In this document: one piece after another, positions 18,178 to 29,693 of the stretch
How positions within the stretch are numbered: the stretch's first letter is position 1
Layout: every line of letters begins with the position of its first letter
DNA from: Bacillus stratosphericus
Lineage (GTDB): Bacteria; Bacillota; Bacilli; Bacillales; Bacillaceae
Direction of reading: 5' to 3'
Length of the DNA stretch: 64,000 nt
NCBI RefSeq assembly: GCF_020524495.1
Contig: NZ_JAIVLB010000006.1
Location: 1 to 64,000, forward strand
Made by a program: the position numbers and the translations under genes
Notes under the pieces: generated by a model
Told to the model about the DNA's origin: nothing
The model's input: the letters and a program-made list of their open reading frames with translations, nothing else
Databases searched by the model: none

Positions 18178-20133
18178 TTATTCATCATCAGGATATTCGA
18201 TCGTTTTGGAGCTCACCACTTTATCATCAACCGTCACCTGATAATATCCTTTTTGACCTGGTTCAATTTTAAATTTTATGGTTCGTTTGGTTGGTGCAGT
18301 GATTTTAAAGGTTTCATATAAATCAGAAATGCTATGCTCTGCATCGTCAATGGAGATTTGGACATTCATTACTTGCCCTTCCGTTTCTGGTTCATATGGG
18401 ATCGAAATCTTTTCCGTCACTGTTTTGGCCGGCTTTTTCTTCGGTCCAAGTGAAAATGTGATCTTGACTGTATCACCTATTTTGACAGTAGTTCCCGCAC
18501 TTGGTTCCTGCTTCATGACCTCGCCTTTTGGAACATCATCAGAATACGCTTCTTTTTCATCAAGCTTGAGTCCATTGTCCTCTAAATAATTCGATGCAGC
18601 CTGTTTACTATATGTCGTTAAATCCCGCAATGTAATATCGGCAGGTCCTATGCTGACTGTCAAAGTCACTTCCTCATCAGCTGCGACAAGCTCTGTATTT
18701 GCTGAAGGTTTCTGTTCCAAGACAAGCCCTGATTCGGTGTCATTATCATTCACTTCCTCCACGACGACCTGTTTAAACCCTTTTTTCTCTAATAATTCTT
18801 TTGCCTTCTCAACCTTTTCGCCTGTTACATCAGGTAATTCGGTCTTTTCTTTGCCTGTACTTTGATAAAGCTGAATCTCCGTTCCTTCTTTTACCTTTGT
18901 GCCGATTTTCGGATCTGTTTTGACAACAAGTCCTTTTTCAACCTTCTCATCTGCTATATCAATGGGTCCAGAAACGACGGTCAATCCGGCTTTTTTCAAG
19001 GTATCTTCTGCTTTTTCAAACGTCATACCAGATACATCGACGACCTCAACATCTTTTGGAAAGAGCAATCCAGGAAACACAGTGATGGCTAAAATTGTTG
19101 CAGCTGTCAAAACAAATAAGATCGACGCCAAAATCCGCGGCCATTTTTTTCGTTTCTTTTTCGGTTTTTGTTTCTCTTTTTTCTTCGGTTTTTGAGGCGG
19201 ATGGACGGCTGCTTTTTCATTGTGTTGGTCTACTTGATGATCTTTTATAATTGGGATGGCTTTCGTTGCTTCATGATCTTCTTCAATGACAAAACGCTTT
19301 TCTTTTAGTCTCGAAGGGTCGAAGGCTGTTTTTAAGTCTTTTTGCATTTCAGACGCATCTTCATATCGATAAAATGGATCCTTGGCCATCGCCTTTAAAA
19401 TGATGTTTTCCACACTTTGTGGAACAGAAGGATTCCATCTTCTCACAGATGGCGGTTCTGATTGCAAATGCTTTAGCGCCACACTGACAGCTGATTCTCC
19501 TTCAAACGGCATGCATCCTGAGATGAGTTCATAAAGCACAATGCCTAGTGAATAGATGTCTGATTTTTTCGTTGCAAGACCTCCGCGTGCTTGTTCTGGA
19601 GATAAATAGTGCACGGAGCCTAGGACAGAATTTGTATGGGTGATGGTCGTTGAGCTGAGTGCCATAGCAATCCCAAAATCAGTCACTTTGATGTTCCCCA
19701 TGTTGTCTATTAATATATTGTGAGGCTTAATGTCCCGATGGACGAGCTGTTTCGCATGGGCTTCTTCCATTGCCGCAACGATTTGCTCCATGATGCGAAC
19801 GGCTTCTTTTGGATGAAGCGGTCCGTTGGCGTGTATGTATTCCTTCAGCGTCATCCCCTCGACATATTCCATGACAATATAATAAATGTCATCTTCTTCC
19901 CCTACATCGTAGATACTAACAATATTTGGATGATCTAAACTTGCCGCTGATTGCGCTTCTCGCCGAAACCGTCTAATTAAATCATCATCACTTGCAAAGT
20001 CAAACCGCAAAATTTTAATCGCTACTTCGCGATCTAAAATCATATCTTCTGCCAAATAAACGTTTGCCATTCCGCCTCCGCCTATGACGCGAAGAATATG
20101 ATAACGGCCGCTGATCCTTTTTCCGATCAACAC
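18178..20133 (-). CDS. prkC: PASTA-domain Ser/Thr protein kinase PrkC
   Basis: A Hanks-type membrane kinase that senses muropeptides and influences spore germination, cell wall metabolism and translation. It has 651 residues. The cytoplasmic kinase domain is about 1-275 (GGGGMA loop, Lys40 in VAIK, HRD with Asp134, DFG). A basic juxtamembrane stretch ([17 protein letters not shown]) precedes one membrane helix around 335-355. Three PASTA repeats and a C-terminal Ig-like domain lie outside. The start is GTG at 20133, overlapping the prpC stop by 7 nt, with GGAGGGTG upstream. Confidence 0.97.
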   Translation of the reverse strand: MLIGKRISGRYHILRVIGGGGMANVYLAEDMILDREVAIKILRFDFASDDDLIRRFRREAQSAASLDHPNIVSIYDVGEEDDIYYIVMEYVEGMTLKEYIHANGPLHPKEAVRIMEQIVAAMEEAHAKQLVHRDIKPHNILIDNMGNIKVTDFGIAMALSSTTITHTNSVLGSVHYLSPEQARGGLATKKSDIYSLGIVLYELISGCMPFEGESAVSVALKHLQSEPPSVRRWNPSVPQSVENIILKAMAKDPFYRYEDASEMQKDLKTAFDPSRLKEKRFVIEEDHEATKAIPIIKDHQVDQHNEKAAVHPPQKPKKKEKQKPKKKRKKWPRILASILFVLTAATILAITVFPGLLFPKDVEVVDVSGMTFEKAEDTLKKAGLTVVSGPIDIADEKVEKGLVVKTDPKIGTKVKEGTEIQLYQSTGKEKTELPDVTGEKVEKAKELLEKKGFKQVVVEEVNDNDTESGLVLEQKPSANTELVAADEEVTLTVSIGPADITLRDLTTYSKQAASNYLEDNGLKLDEKEAYSDDVPKGEVMKQEPSAGTTVKIGDTVKITFSLGPKKKPAKTVTEKISIPYEPETEGQVMNVQISIDDAEHSISDLYETFKITAPTKRTIKFKIEPGQKGYYQVTVDDKVVSSKTIEYPDDE

Positions 20134-20897
20134 TTGCTGTCACCCTCCTCTGTTTGGGAGGAGATTTCTAACAGTACTGCTGTAATGTTATCTTCACCGC
20201 CGTTGTCATTCGCTGTCTGAATTAACTCTGTTACTTTTTCATCAGGTGCAGTCGTTTGCGTTAAAATATGAACCAATATCTCTTCTTCTATTTTATTCGA
20301 TAACCCATCTGAGCAAAGCAAAATTTGATCTCCTAGGTCAACTTCAAAGGTACGTGCATCGATTTGAACGTACTTGTCTGTGCCTAAGGCTTTTGTCAGT
20401 ACATTTTTTCTTGGATGATACTCCGCATCTGCTTTTGAGATCTCACCCGTTTTCACAAGCTCATTGACAAGCGAGTGGTCATCCGTTAATTGGGTTAGCA
20501 CTCCTTCTCTTAGTAAGTAGCAGCGGCTGTCTCCAATATGGGCAATAGTGACCGTTTGCAAATGAACAAGCGCACAAACAATGGTCGTTCCCATTCCTTG
20601 ACACGCCTCATTGTTTTTCGCATGTTCATGTACTTGGTCATTAATTTCACTAATTTTTGAAATTAACCAGCTTTCTTGATCGGCTGGTTTATTTGGAATT
20701 GAAGATGTTTCCTCCCAGTGTTCTTTTAATGAAGAGACTACCATCTTGCTGGCTACATCACCAGCAAGATGACCTCCCATTCCATCTGCTACAACAGCGA
20801 GAAGTGTGTCTTCTTTTGCTTCAAAAATACCTGCATCATCTTCATTATGCTGACGGACTTTTCCTGTATCGGTTTGAAAGGCTGCCCTTATCAACAT
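20127..20897 (-). CDS. prpC: PP2C-type protein phosphatase PrpC
   Basis: A manganese-dependent PPM phosphatase that reverses PrkC phosphorylation. It has 256 residues. Metal-ligand motifs are RQHNEDD near the N-terminus, VADGMGGH (about 36-43), [12 protein letters not shown] and GGEDNITAV near the end. The ATG follows GAGGTG. It lies 3 nt after rlmN and overlaps prkC by 7 nt, so kinase and phosphatase are translationally coupled. Confidence 0.97.
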   Translation of the reverse strand: MLIRAAFQTDTGKVRQHNEDDAGIFEAKEDTLLAVVADGMGGHLAGDVASKMVVSSLKEHWEETSSIPNKPADQESWLISKISEINDQVHEHAKNNEACQGMGTTIVCALVHLQTVTIAHIGDSRCYLLREGVLTQLTDDHSLVNELVKTGEISKADAEYHPRKNVLTKALGTDKYVQIDARTFEVDLGDQILLCSDGLSNKIEEEILVHILTQTTAPDEKVTELIQTANDNGGEDNITAVLLEISSQTEEGDSKC

Positions 20898-20900
20898 TCG

Positions 20901-21989
20901 TCACCTCGTCTCTTCCTGACGCTCCTTCGCTCTTAGCTGACCGCAAGCAGCATCAATATCATGTCCTTGCTCTCGTCTAATCGTTACATTTACGCCTCGT
21001 TCTTTCAGTGTTTTTTCAAATAGGAAGATTTGTTCTCTTGGTGTTCTGACATAATCTCTCTCCGGTACATAGTTCACCGGAATCAGGTTCACGTGGCATT
21101 TGATTCCTTTTAATAAGTCAGCAAGCTCTTCAGCGTGATGAACTTGATCATTTACTCCGCCAAACAGGCCATATTCAAAGCTCACACGTCTGCCTGTTTT
21201 TTGAATGTAGTATTCAATGGCTTCCATTAATTTTGGCAGCTTATACGCTTTATTGATCGGCATCAGGCGGCTTCTAATCTCTGTATTTGGTGCATGCAGT
21301 GAGACAGCAAAGTTGATTTGCATTTGCTCATCGGCAAATTGATAGATCTTTGGAATGATCCCGCTTGTAGAAACCGTAATATGACGCGCGCCAATATTTA
21401 AGCCATTGTCATGGTTAATGATTTTAAGGAATGCAAGCATTTCGTCAAAGTTATCAAACGGTTCACCAATTCCCATGATCACAACAGAGCTGACTCTTTC
21501 ATCTGTTTCATCAAGTGCCTGCTGTACTTTTAATACTTGGGCAACGATCTCACCTGCTTCAAGGTTTCGTTTCAACCCGCCAAGTGTAGAAGCACAGAAC
21601 GTACAGCCAATTCTACAGCCGACCTGTGTTGTGACACAAACAGAGTTGCCGTATTCATGACGCATGAGAACTGTTTCAATTGTATAGCCGTCGTGCAGTT
21701 CAAATAAAAATTTAATCGTTCCATCTTGAGATGTTTGTTTGATCACTGTTTTTAATGTGGTGATTGCAAATTGGCCCTTTAATTTTTCCCTTAAAGCCTT
21801 TGAAAGGTTAGACATTTGATCGTAGGATGTGACACGTTTCTCATAAAGCCACTCAAAAATTTGGGTTGCACGGAAAGGCTTTTCACCATGTTCTTTTAAC
21901 CATTCTTTGATTTCATGAAGCTCAAATGAGTAGATCGACGGCATGTCTGTTTTCAGTTCTTTTCTTACTTTTTGTTTTTGTTCAGTCAT
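20901..21989 (-). CDS. rlmN: 23S rRNA (A2503-C2) / tRNA methyltransferase RlmN
   Basis: A radical-SAM methylase for 23S rRNA A2503 (and tRNA A37). It has 362 residues with [11 protein letters not shown] carrying the 4Fe-4S cluster cysteines near 115-125. The C-terminal catalytic Cys is in DIDAACGQL. The N-terminal domain is a wHTH RNA-binding fold. RlmN rather than Cfr is favoured by chromosomal context and length (B. subtilis 363). The ATG follows AGAAGGGAT; it lies 3 nt after rsmB. Confidence 0.95.
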   Translation of the reverse strand: MTEQKQKVRKELKTDMPSIYSFELHEIKEWLKEHGEKPFRATQIFEWLYEKRVTSYDQMSNLSKALREKLKGQFAITTLKTVIKQTSQDGTIKFLFELHDGYTIETVLMRHEYGNSVCVTTQVGCRIGCTFCASTLGGLKRNLEAGEIVAQVLKVQQALDETDERVSSVVIMGIGEPFDNFDEMLAFLKIINHDNGLNIGARHITVSTSGIIPKIYQFADEQMQINFAVSLHAPNTEIRSRLMPINKAYKLPKLMEAIEYYIQKTGRRVSFEYGLFGGVNDQVHHAEELADLLKGIKCHVNLIPVNYVPERDYVRTPREQIFLFEKTLKERGVNVTIRREQGHDIDAACGQLRAKERQEETR

Positions 21990-21992
21990 TTT

Positions 21993-23336
21993 TTATCCCT
22001 TCTTTCTCATGCTGCAAATAAAGAAACCATCTGTTCCGAAATAATGAGGAAGAATTTGCACACTTCCGTTTTGAACAAACGGAGCAACCTGCTCAGGCAG
22101 CCGTTCATTAAGAGATAGATCGGGTTCGAATTCTTGGTGTTTCTGTAAAAACGCATGAATCACTTGTTGATTTTCTATTGGATCCATTGTACATGTACTG
22201 TATACAAGGATTCCCCTGGGTTTTAGAAGCGGGGCTGCTTCGTGTAGTATCGCTTGCTGAATTGTCGCAAGCCTTGCTGAGTCTTCTTTAGACTTTGTAT
22301 ATTTCATGTCTGGTTTTCTTCTGATGACGCCAAAACCTGAACATGGTGCATCAATTAGTATACGGTCAAACGAAGCTTCGCTATAATGTTCCGTTGCTTT
22401 CCTTGCATCAAGCGCTTTTGCCTCAATGTGAGTCAGGTTCAGCCGCTTTGCTGCTTGTTTAATGAGTTTCACTTTGTGTTCATGTAAATCAAGTGAAACA
22501 ATTTTCCCCTCATCGTTCATTCGCTCTGCGATATGTGTTGATTTGCCGCCAGGCGCCGCGCAGGCGTCAAGTACCGTTTCTCCCGGTTGAGGGTCCAGCG
22601 CTCTTGCAACAAGCATTGAGCTTTCATCTTGAATGGTCACATAGCCTTTTTGAAAGGAAGGAGTTGATACAATGGATCCTTTCATAAGCTTCAGTGCATC
22701 CTCAGATAAGTCGCCAAGCTCTGTTTCAATCCCTCCATCCATCAGTTCATGCTGTAATGTCACTCGATCAGTTTTCATTCGATTCACACGAAGGGCTTGC
22801 TTTGGCGGTACTAAATGAATGCGACACATGCTTTCTGCTTCTTCAAAGCCATAAGCTTGAACCCACTCCTTTACGAGCCATAATGGGTGGCTTGTTTCAA
22901 TCGAGAGTCGCTTTACCGGTTCTTTGATTGCATCAAAAGACGGAACGCCTTCTCTTTGTACAGAACGAAGAACGCCGTTGACAAGTGATGAAATGCCTTT
23001 ATGCCCGCCCTTTTTCGTTAGTTCGACTGCTTCATGGATGGCTGCACGATCTGGGATTTTTTTAAGGTAGACCATTTGATAAAGGGACATACGTAATAGC
23101 TGCATGACCCACGGGGCCACCTTTTGTGGTTTTTTCACAAAGGGAGCCAGCATATAGTCAAGTGCTAGCTTATTTTGCAGTGTACCGTACACAAGCTCCG
23201 TTAACAGTGGTTTGTCCTGATCTGCCAGCTCTTGATCTTTCATGACTGACTGCAAAAGCAAATTACTGTAAGCTTGGTTTTGTTCGAGTTTGATTAAAGC
23301 GTTTAGCGCTATTTCTCTCACATTACTTTTCTTCAT
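21993..23336 (-). CDS. rsmB: 16S rRNA (cytosine-967-C5) methyltransferase RsmB
   Basis: A 447-residue SAM-dependent rRNA m5C methylase. An N-terminal NusB-like RNA-binding domain (about 1-130) is followed by the Rossmann methylase domain with [12 protein letters not shown] (SAM motif I), DAPCSGFG and YSTCTMDP holding the two catalytic cysteines of NSUN-type enzymes. The ATG start at 23336 overlaps the fmt 3' end by 14 nt. Role: ribosome maturation, next to fmt and def. Confidence 0.96.
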   Translation of the reverse strand: MKKSNVREIALNALIKLEQNQAYSNLLLQSVMKDQELADQDKPLLTELVYGTLQNKLALDYMLAPFVKKPQKVAPWVMQLLRMSLYQMVYLKKIPDRAAIHEAVELTKKGGHKGISSLVNGVLRSVQREGVPSFDAIKEPVKRLSIETSHPLWLVKEWVQAYGFEEAESMCRIHLVPPKQALRVNRMKTDRVTLQHELMDGGIETELGDLSEDALKLMKGSIVSTPSFQKGYVTIQDESSMLVARALDPQPGETVLDACAAPGGKSTHIAERMNDEGKIVSLDLHEHKVKLIKQAAKRLNLTHIEAKALDARKATEHYSEASFDRILIDAPCSGFGVIRRKPDMKYTKSKEDSARLATIQQAILHEAAPLLKPRGILVYSTCTMDPIENQQVIHAFLQKHQEFEPDLSLNERLPEQVAPFVQNGSVQILPHYFGTDGFFICSMRKKG

Positions 23337-24273
23337 TCATTAACCCTAATTTCTGTCCAATTTCGATATTTGCGCCTCTTAAGAAGTTTTCCCCGCTCAT
23401 TTTTTTCTTTCCAGCTGGCTGTACACTTGTTAACAAAAGACCTTGATTCCCAGTCGCAATAACTGGTCCTTGTTTTTGAAGCTCGATCACTTCTCCAGGC
23501 TCTCTTTGCACTTGAAGCGCAACTTTTTTCGCTTCCCAAATTTTCAAATTAGCACCGTTCCATTCAGTATAGGCAACTGGCCATGGATTTAAGCCGCGAA
23601 CTTGGTTGTAAAGCTCTTCTCCAGGTTTTGTCCAGTCTAATCTTTCTTGCTCTCGCTTAATATTTGGTGCATAGGTTGCCGCCTCTTCATTTTGCGGGAT
23701 CGGAGAGATGGATCGACTTAGAACGTTTGGAACAGTATCCTTTAGTAACGCTGCGCCTGCTATACTTAATTTATCATGCAATGTCCCCACGTTGTCTAAT
23801 TCATCAATTTCTACTTCTACTTTGCTAATCATGTCACCTGCATCGAGCTTTTCAACCATGTACATGATCGTTATGCCTGTTTTCTTTTTACCTTGTAGGA
23901 TCGCATAATGGATTGGCGCACCGCCTCTTAGCTCTGGCAGCAATGAGGCATGAACATTAATACAGCCAAATTCAGGCTCATCCAGTAATCTTTTTGGCAA
24001 AATTTGTCCAAATGCTGCTGTCACGATTAAATCCGGCTTTAGCACAAGCACTTTATCGATTTCTTCATCAAGACGTACCTTTTCAGGCTGTAAAACAGGA
24101 ATGCCATGTTTTAGGGCTTCTACTTTCACAGGAGGCGGTGTCAGCACTCGTTTTCTGCCTTTCGGGCGATCTGGCTGTGTGACGACCCCTACGACTTCGT
24201 ATCCGTCTGTAATTAGTGTTTCTAGCATAGGTACTGAGAAATCAGGGGTTCCCATAAATACAATACGTGCCAT
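23323..24273 (-). CDS. fmt: methionyl-tRNA formyltransferase
   Basis: Formylates Met-tRNAfMet for initiation. It has 316 residues; the N-terminal catalytic domain contains [17 protein letters not shown] (Asn, His) and the LDAGDMI aspartate, while the C-terminal OB-like domain binds tRNA. The ATG at 24273 is favoured because AAGGGTGAAG is spaced for it; the upstream GTG at 24282 lies inside that ribosome binding site. Def, which removes the formyl group, ends 5 nt upstream. Confidence 0.97.
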   Translation of the reverse strand: MARIVFMGTPDFSVPMLETLITDGYEVVGVVTQPDRPKGRKRVLTPPPVKVEALKHGIPVLQPEKVRLDEEIDKVLVLKPDLIVTAAFGQILPKRLLDEPEFGCINVHASLLPELRGGAPIHYAILQGKKKTGITIMYMVEKLDAGDMISKVEVEIDELDNVGTLHDKLSIAGAALLKDTVPNVLSRSISPIPQNEEAATYAPNIKREQERLDWTKPGEELYNQVRGLNPWPVAYTEWNGANLKIWEAKKVALQVQREPGEVIELQKQGPVIATGNQGLLLTSVQPAGKKKMSGENFLRGANIEIGQKLGLMNEEK

Positions 24274-24278
24274 TTTCT

Positions 24279-24761
24279 TCACCCTTCCATTTCCGCAAGT
24301 TCTTTTTCTGTATAGGTTTGAATGATTTTCGACGTGAATAATACGCCGTCTAAATGATCAATTTCGTGCAATAATGCTCTTGCTAAAAATCCTTCTGCTT
24401 CTATTGTAAATGGTTTGCCTTTCTTATCAAAGGCTTTCACCTTCACATAACTTGGTCTTTCTACAGTGCCGTATAAGGATGGAAAGCTCAGGCAGCCTTC
24501 AATGTCTGTTTGGCTTCCTTTCACTTCAAGAATCTCGGGATTCACTAAGTCAATTCTGTCAGATTCTTCTCCTATATCTACAACTGCGATTCTTTTTGAG
24601 ATGCCAATTTGCGGAGCTGCAAGTCCCACTCCATCTAGCTCAAGCATTGTATCGTACATATCATCTAGCAGTTTTTTGAGCTTTTTATCATAAGTATCGA
24701 CAAGCGCTGTCTTTTGTTCAAGCACTTCTGCAGGATGTATGACTATTGGTTTTACTGCCAC
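24279..24761 (-). CDS. def: peptide deformylase
   Basis: Removes N-formyl from nascent proteins. It has 160 residues with motif 1 [10 protein letters not shown], motif 2 EGCLSFP (metal Cys) and motif 3 LHEIDHLDG (two His, catalytic Glu), so it is a complete type I enzyme (DefA type). The GTG start at 24761 has GGAGGG six bases upstream. It lies 15 nt after priA and precedes fmt. Confidence 0.97.
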   Translation of the reverse strand: MAVKPIVIHPAEVLEQKTALVDTYDKKLKKLLDDMYDTMLELDGVGLAAPQIGISKRIAVVDIGEESDRIDLVNPEILEVKGSQTDIEGCLSFPSLYGTVERPSYVKVKAFDKKGKPFTIEAEGFLARALLHEIDHLDGVLFTSKIIQTYTEKELAEMEG

Positions 24762-24776
24762 TGAAAGCCCTCCGTT

Positions 24777-27185
24777 TTACATCATCATATATGGATTCAT
24801 ATCTATTGAAATCATCAACTGTTTTTGTTCCATTTCTTTTTGATAATGATCTTGTATTTTCCGTAATAAACTTGCCAGTTCATTTTCCCTTTTGTATTTT
24901 ATCACGCATTGATATCGATATCTATCTTTGATCTTAGCGATTGGAGATGCAGCCGGTCCAAGGATTCTTGTGTTCGGTGCACAGTTGATTTTCAGGAACT
25001 GAACAATGCTATCAGCGACATGTGCTGCCTTCTTCGCTTCTTCATGTGATACAGTTACCATTGCCAAAAAGTAAAATGGCGGATAGGACTGCTGACGACG
25101 ATGCAGCATCTCCTGCTCATAAAAGGCTTCATAGTCATGGTGCTTTGTTAATTCAATGCTATAGTGCGAAGGCGTATACGATTGAATAATAACTGAGCCC
25201 ACTTTTTCATGACGTCCCGCCCTTCCGCTGACTTGCGTGAGAAGCTGAAATGTTTTTTCACTTGCACGAAAATCAGGGATATGAAGGGACGTATCCGCAC
25301 TCAGTACACCGACAAGTGTGACATCTGGAAAATCTAGGCCTTTTGCAATCATCTGCGTCCCTAGCAAAATATCCGCTTCTTTGTTGCCAAAAGAGGTTAA
25401 AAGCTTTTCATGCGCGCCTTTTCGAGAGGTTGTATCCACATCCATTCGGATCACCCTCGCTTCAGGCAATACCTTTGTGAGCTCTTCTTCAACACGCTGC
25501 GTGCCTGTACCAAAATAGCGAATATGTTCACTATGGCATTCTGGACATTCAACGGGTACAGGGGCTTCATGACCGCAATAATGACACTTTAGTCGTTTTT
25601 GATAGCGGTGATAGGTGAGAGAAATCTCGCAATGAGGACATTGCTCCACATATCCGCAATCACGGCACATCACAAAGGATGAATAACCTCTTTTATTCAA
25701 AAATAAGACAGCTTGTTCTTTCCTTTCAAGAACCTCTTTTAATCGGTTCATTAATTCTTCTGAAAACATGGACCGGTTGCCATTCCTTAATTCTTCTCTC
25801 ATATCAATTAACGACACGTGCGGCAATTGCTGCTGGTTTACGCGGTGCTTTAGTGTTAGCAATGTATACACACCTTTTTTGGCACGCACATATGACTCAA
25901 GCGATGGTGTTGCACTTCCTAATACTACTGGACATTGATGCCGTCTTGCTCGTTCAATCGCCACATCCTTGGCATGGTAACGAGGCATTTCTTCTTGTTT
26001 ATAGGAAGATTCATGCTCTTCATCTATGATAATCATTCCTAGATTTTCAAACGGCGCAAAAATAGCTGATCTTGCCCCTACGACAAGCTTGACTTCCTTG
26101 CGGTGAATTTTCCGCCATTCATCATATTTTTCCCCTGTCGATAATCCGCTATGAAGTACAGCCACATTTGAGCCAAATCGTTCTTTAAACCGCTGGACCA
26201 TTTGAGGGGTTAAGGAGATTTCAGGAACTAATACGATCGCTTCTTTTCCTTTTTGAAGGACATGATCAATGGTTTGTAAATAAATCTCCGTTTTCCCGCT
26301 ACCTGTCACCCCGTGAAGCAGAAAGGTTTTGTGCTTATGATCACTCACTGCTTGATGAATGTGTTTCGCCGCTTCTGCTTGCTCTGTAGTGAGATCGAGT
26401 GATTCAGATTGTGTAAACTCTCGGTCTTTATAAGGATCTCGATAGATCTCTTCATAGCTTTCTGTAAACAGACCTTCTTTAATAAAGGTTTTTAGCGTTT
26501 GAGAACTCACCCCTGTTTGCTGCTGTAAGTCTTTTGCTAAAAAGGTGGTCTCCTTCGAATGAAGTAAAAAGGACAGCAATTCTTTTTGTTTCACCGCATT
26601 TTTCTTTAGCTGCTGTTGCTTTTCTTCAAGCCTTTCTTTTGATAATGCGACCTGAAGCGTACGAACCTTTTTCTTTCCAGATTTTTGAGAGACATGATAT
26701 CTCATTTCTAGATGGCCTTTTTGGACATGCTTTTGAACCTGTTTTAGTTGTTCAGGCGGGATGTCAGCGTAAAGAATACTTTCTTGCTGACCGAAAAGCT
26801 CTTTCAATGACTGCGGAAGTTCTTCATCTGCTAACATCTGAATTTCTTTTTCATATTTGGCCTTCATTGCTGCTGGCAGCATTGATTGAAGAGCCGTATT
26901 ATGATAGGACAATGTTTTTTCCGTCAGCCAGTGGGAAAGCTCCAATAGCTCATCTGTCAGAACAGGAGATAAATCAAATAAATCCACAATGTCCTTGATG
27001 TTTCCTGTTTTTACGTCTGTTACATCTTTGACTTTTGTCACAAACCCTTGAATCTTTCTCGGACCAAAAGGAACGACGACCCTCATTCCTGCCTTAACGA
27101 GGTCTTTGAACCGATCTGGCACACGATAATCAAATGGCCGATCAACGGCTTTTGTCGTGACATCCACTATGACTTCAGTAATCAT
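24777..27185 (-). CDS. priA: primosomal replication restart helicase PriA
   Basis: PriA binds abandoned forks and reloads DnaB-type helicase through DnaD/DnaB/DnaI in Bacillus. The 802 residues comprise an N-terminal 3'-DNA-binding domain, a winged helix, and a motor with Walker A GVTGSGKTE and DEEH. All eight zinc cysteines are present (CRDC, CPHC, CHYC, CPEC, about 510-555), followed by GTQMIAKGLDFP and QVSGRAGR. The ATG overlaps the coaBC stop by ATGA. Length agrees with B. subtilis (805). Confidence 0.98.
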   Translation of the reverse strand: MITEVIVDVTTKAVDRPFDYRVPDRFKDLVKAGMRVVVPFGPRKIQGFVTKVKDVTDVKTGNIKDIVDLFDLSPVLTDELLELSHWLTEKTLSYHNTALQSMLPAAMKAKYEKEIQMLADEELPQSLKELFGQQESILYADIPPEQLKQVQKHVQKGHLEMRYHVSQKSGKKKVRTLQVALSKERLEEKQQQLKKNAVKQKELLSFLLHSKETTFLAKDLQQQTGVSSQTLKTFIKEGLFTESYEEIYRDPYKDREFTQSESLDLTTEQAEAAKHIHQAVSDHKHKTFLLHGVTGSGKTEIYLQTIDHVLQKGKEAIVLVPEISLTPQMVQRFKERFGSNVAVLHSGLSTGEKYDEWRKIHRKEVKLVVGARSAIFAPFENLGMIIIDEEHESSYKQEEMPRYHAKDVAIERARRHQCPVVLGSATPSLESYVRAKKGVYTLLTLKHRVNQQQLPHVSLIDMREELRNGNRSMFSEELMNRLKEVLERKEQAVLFLNKRGYSSFVMCRDCGYVEQCPHCEISLTYHRYQKRLKCHYCGHEAPVPVECPECHSEHIRYFGTGTQRVEEELTKVLPEARVIRMDVDTTSRKGAHEKLLTSFGNKEADILLGTQMIAKGLDFPDVTLVGVLSADTSLHIPDFRASEKTFQLLTQVSGRAGRHEKVGSVIIQSYTPSHYSIELTKHHDYEAFYEQEMLHRRQQSYPPFYFLAMVTVSHEEAKKAAHVADSIVQFLKINCAPNTRILGPAASPIAKIKDRYRYQCVIKYKRENELASLLRKIQDHYQKEMEQKQLMISIDMNPYMMM

Positions 27186-28399
27186 GCTCGATCACGCTCT
27201 TCTGGCAACAGCTGCTTTGCCTCCTTTAATATCTCAAAAGCGAGGTCTTTTTTGCTCATCATCGGCAGTTCTCTTTTTGTTCCGTCTGCTTTGATGATTG
27301 CAGCTACATTTGTATCCGTGCCAAAGCCTGCACCCTCTGCTGTTACATTGTTCGCGACAATCATATCTAAATGCTTGGATTGGATTTTCTTTTTTGCGTA
27401 ATATTCTACGTCCTGCGTTTCAGCTGCAAAACCGACAAGCACTTGATGCTCTTTTCTTTCCCCTAGCTCTTTTAAAATATCTTTTGTCCGCATGAATTCA
27501 ATCTCCAGTGCGCCATCCTGTTTTTTTATTTTGTGAGAATAATTCGTTACAGGGGTGTAATCGGCAACTGCTGCTGATTTAATCACAATGTCTGCTTCCT
27601 CGTACACATCTATTGCAGCCTGATACATGTCCTCAGCCGATTCAACGCGCACCACGTCTACATGGTCAGGAGCAGTCAAAGAAACAGGTCCTGAAATAAG
27701 CGTCACATCAGCTCCTATTTGCTGGGCAGCTTCTGCAATGGCATAGCCCATTTTGCCGGTAGATCGATTTGTAAAGAAACGGACAGGATCGATCACCTCT
27801 CGAGTAGGACCTGCTGTCACCACGACTTTTTTCCCTGAAAACGGCAAGCTTTTTGGCTCTTCGAAAAACGCACGAATATGCTCAACGATCTTCTCAGGCT
27901 CCTCTAATCTCCCTTTTCCAATGTATCCACAGGCTAAATAGCCTTCACTGGGCTCAATAAACCGGTATCCATCTTCATATAATGTGCGAATGTTCCGCTT
28001 CACAGCTGGGTGATCATACATATGCACATTCATCGCCGGTGCGATCCATACAGGTGCTGTTGAAGCAAGCAAGGTGGTTGTCAGCATATCATCTGCGAGT
28101 CCTGCAGCCATTTTTCCAATCGTATGTGCTGTTGCAGGGGCAACGAGAATGAGATCGGCCCAGTCAGCGACATCAATATGTGCAATGACTTTTGGATTGT
28201 TCTCTTTAAACGTATCGACATAGACCTCATTCCGAGATAGGGCTTGAAAGGTGAGCGGAGACACAAACTCACGGGCAGACTCCGTCATAATCACTCTTAC
28301 ATTTGCGCCTGCCTGTATGAGTTTACTAGTTAGTGCTGCTGTTTTATATACGGCAATTCCTCCACTGACGCCGAGCAAAATATTTTTTGACTGTAACAT
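27182..28399 (-). CDS. coaBC: bifunctional phosphopantothenoylcysteine synthetase/decarboxylase
   Basis: Two successive steps of coenzyme A synthesis. The N-terminal CoaC flavoprotein domain (about 1-185) has SGGIAVYK, the PAMN motif and the redox Cys in LACGYIGKG. The C-terminal CoaB domain (about 190-400) has VTAGPTREVIDPVRFFTN and a KIKK segment. The ATG at 28399 gives 405 residues and follows AAGGGGG; ten further upstream codons lack support. It lies downstream of a strong hairpin at 28444-28485 that separates it from rpoZ, so it may have its own, unrecognised promoter or rely on read-through. Confidence 0.96.
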   Translation of the reverse strand: MLQSKNILLGVSGGIAVYKTAALTSKLIQAGANVRVIMTESAREFVSPLTFQALSRNEVYVDTFKENNPKVIAHIDVADWADLILVAPATAHTIGKMAAGLADDMLTTTLLASTAPVWIAPAMNVHMYDHPAVKRNIRTLYEDGYRFIEPSEGYLACGYIGKGRLEEPEKIVEHIRAFFEEPKSLPFSGKKVVVTAGPTREVIDPVRFFTNRSTGKMGYAIAEAAQQIGADVTLISGPVSLTAPDHVDVVRVESAEDMYQAAIDVYEEADIVIKSAAVADYTPVTNYSHKIKKQDGALEIEFMRTKDILKELGERKEHQVLVGFAAETQDVEYYAKKKIQSKHLDMIVANNVTAEGAGFGTDTNVAAIIKADGTKRELPMMSKKDLAFEILKEAKQLLPEERDRA

Positions 28400-28443
28400 T
28401 TGTTTGTCCCCCTTAACGTCCTCTTTCACAAATTCGGTTACAA

Positions 28444-28485
28444 TTCAAAAAAGTCAAAACCAATCGTAGTTTTGACTTTTTTGAA
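28444..28485. terminator. strong hairpin between rpoZ and coaBC
   Basis: A 17-bp perfect stem (28444-28460 with 28469-28485, 8-nt loop) includes six T residues in each 3' arm. It is a convincing intrinsic terminator on the minus strand, 32 nt after the rpoZ stop. Confidence 0.75.
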
Positions 28486-28516
28486 CGTACCCTATCTGCG
28501 TTGCAGAAGCGATGGA

Positions 28517-28720
28517 TTATTCTTGATCTTCTTTTTCAAATGTCAAAAGACCAGCGTCGATTTCTTCAAGTGCTTTCCCTACACATTTGTAAGACTTTGT
28601 ATTTTCGATTTGTTGATCTTGAAGGATTTGCATTTCACGTGCCCGACGTGCAGACACTGTCACAAGCGTATATTTTGAATCAAGTTTGTTCATCAAAGAG
28701 TCAATTGAAGGATCTAACAT
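28517..28720 (-). CDS. rpoZ: RNA polymerase omega subunit
   Basis: The 67-residue omega subunit, which chaperones beta-prime into RNA polymerase. It begins [19 protein letters not shown] and carries the family core SARRAREMQ near 24-32; the C-terminus is short and acidic. It lies 3 nt after gmk, and in many bacteria the two are co-transcribed. The ATG is well placed after the gmk stop. A terminator follows. Confidence 0.96.
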   Translation of the reverse strand: MLDPSIDSLMNKLDSKYTLVTVSARRAREMQILQDQQIENTKSYKCVGKALEEIDAGLLTFEKEDQE

Positions 28721-28723
28721 GGT

Positions 28724-29347
<624 letters not shown>

Positions 29348-29617
29348 TTACCCCTGCCCTTCATCTATGATTTCTTCTTTTACAGAAAGTCTTTGCGCAA
29401 CAGTCTCAGGCTGAACGGCAGATAAAATGACATGGTCACTGTCCATAATGACAACAGCACGGGTTCTTCTTCCGTATGTAGCATCTATGAGCATGCCTCG
29501 ATCTCTTGCGTCTTGTATCATTCGTTTAATCGGTGCTGATTCTGGACTGACGATCGAAATCATCCGGTTCGCTGAAATGATGTTTCCAAATCCGATATTG
29601 ATCAACTTTATGGTCAT
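29348..29617 (-). CDS. remA: extracellular matrix regulator RemA
   Basis: An 89-residue DNA-binding regulator (YlzA, DUF370). In B. subtilis it activates biofilm matrix operons and osmoprotection genes as an oligomeric ring. The sequence [40 protein letters not shown] is closely family-like. The ATG follows GGGGGACG. It lies between yloC and gmk. A pair of competing hairpins precedes it (29644-29669). Confidence 0.95.
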   Translation of the reverse strand: MTIKLINIGFGNIISANRMISIVSPESAPIKRMIQDARDRGMLIDATYGRRTRAVVIMDSDHVILSAVQPETVAQRLSVKEEIIDEGQG

Positions 29618-29643
29618 CTTCTTTCGTCCCCCTGTAATATAAA

Positions 29644-29669
29644 CGTCTCTAGTCTCCCCGAAAGAGACG
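29644..29669 (-). other. hairpin(s) in the remA leader
   Basis: CGTCTCT (29644-29650) can pair with AGAGACG (29663-29669); an internal GTCTC/GAGAC pairing with a smaller loop is also possible on the minus strand, so the two folds exclude each other. No U-tract follows; it is about 25 nt from the remA ribosome binding site. Confidence 0.4.
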
Positions 29670-29693
29670 CACTGTAAACAGCATACACAATGA

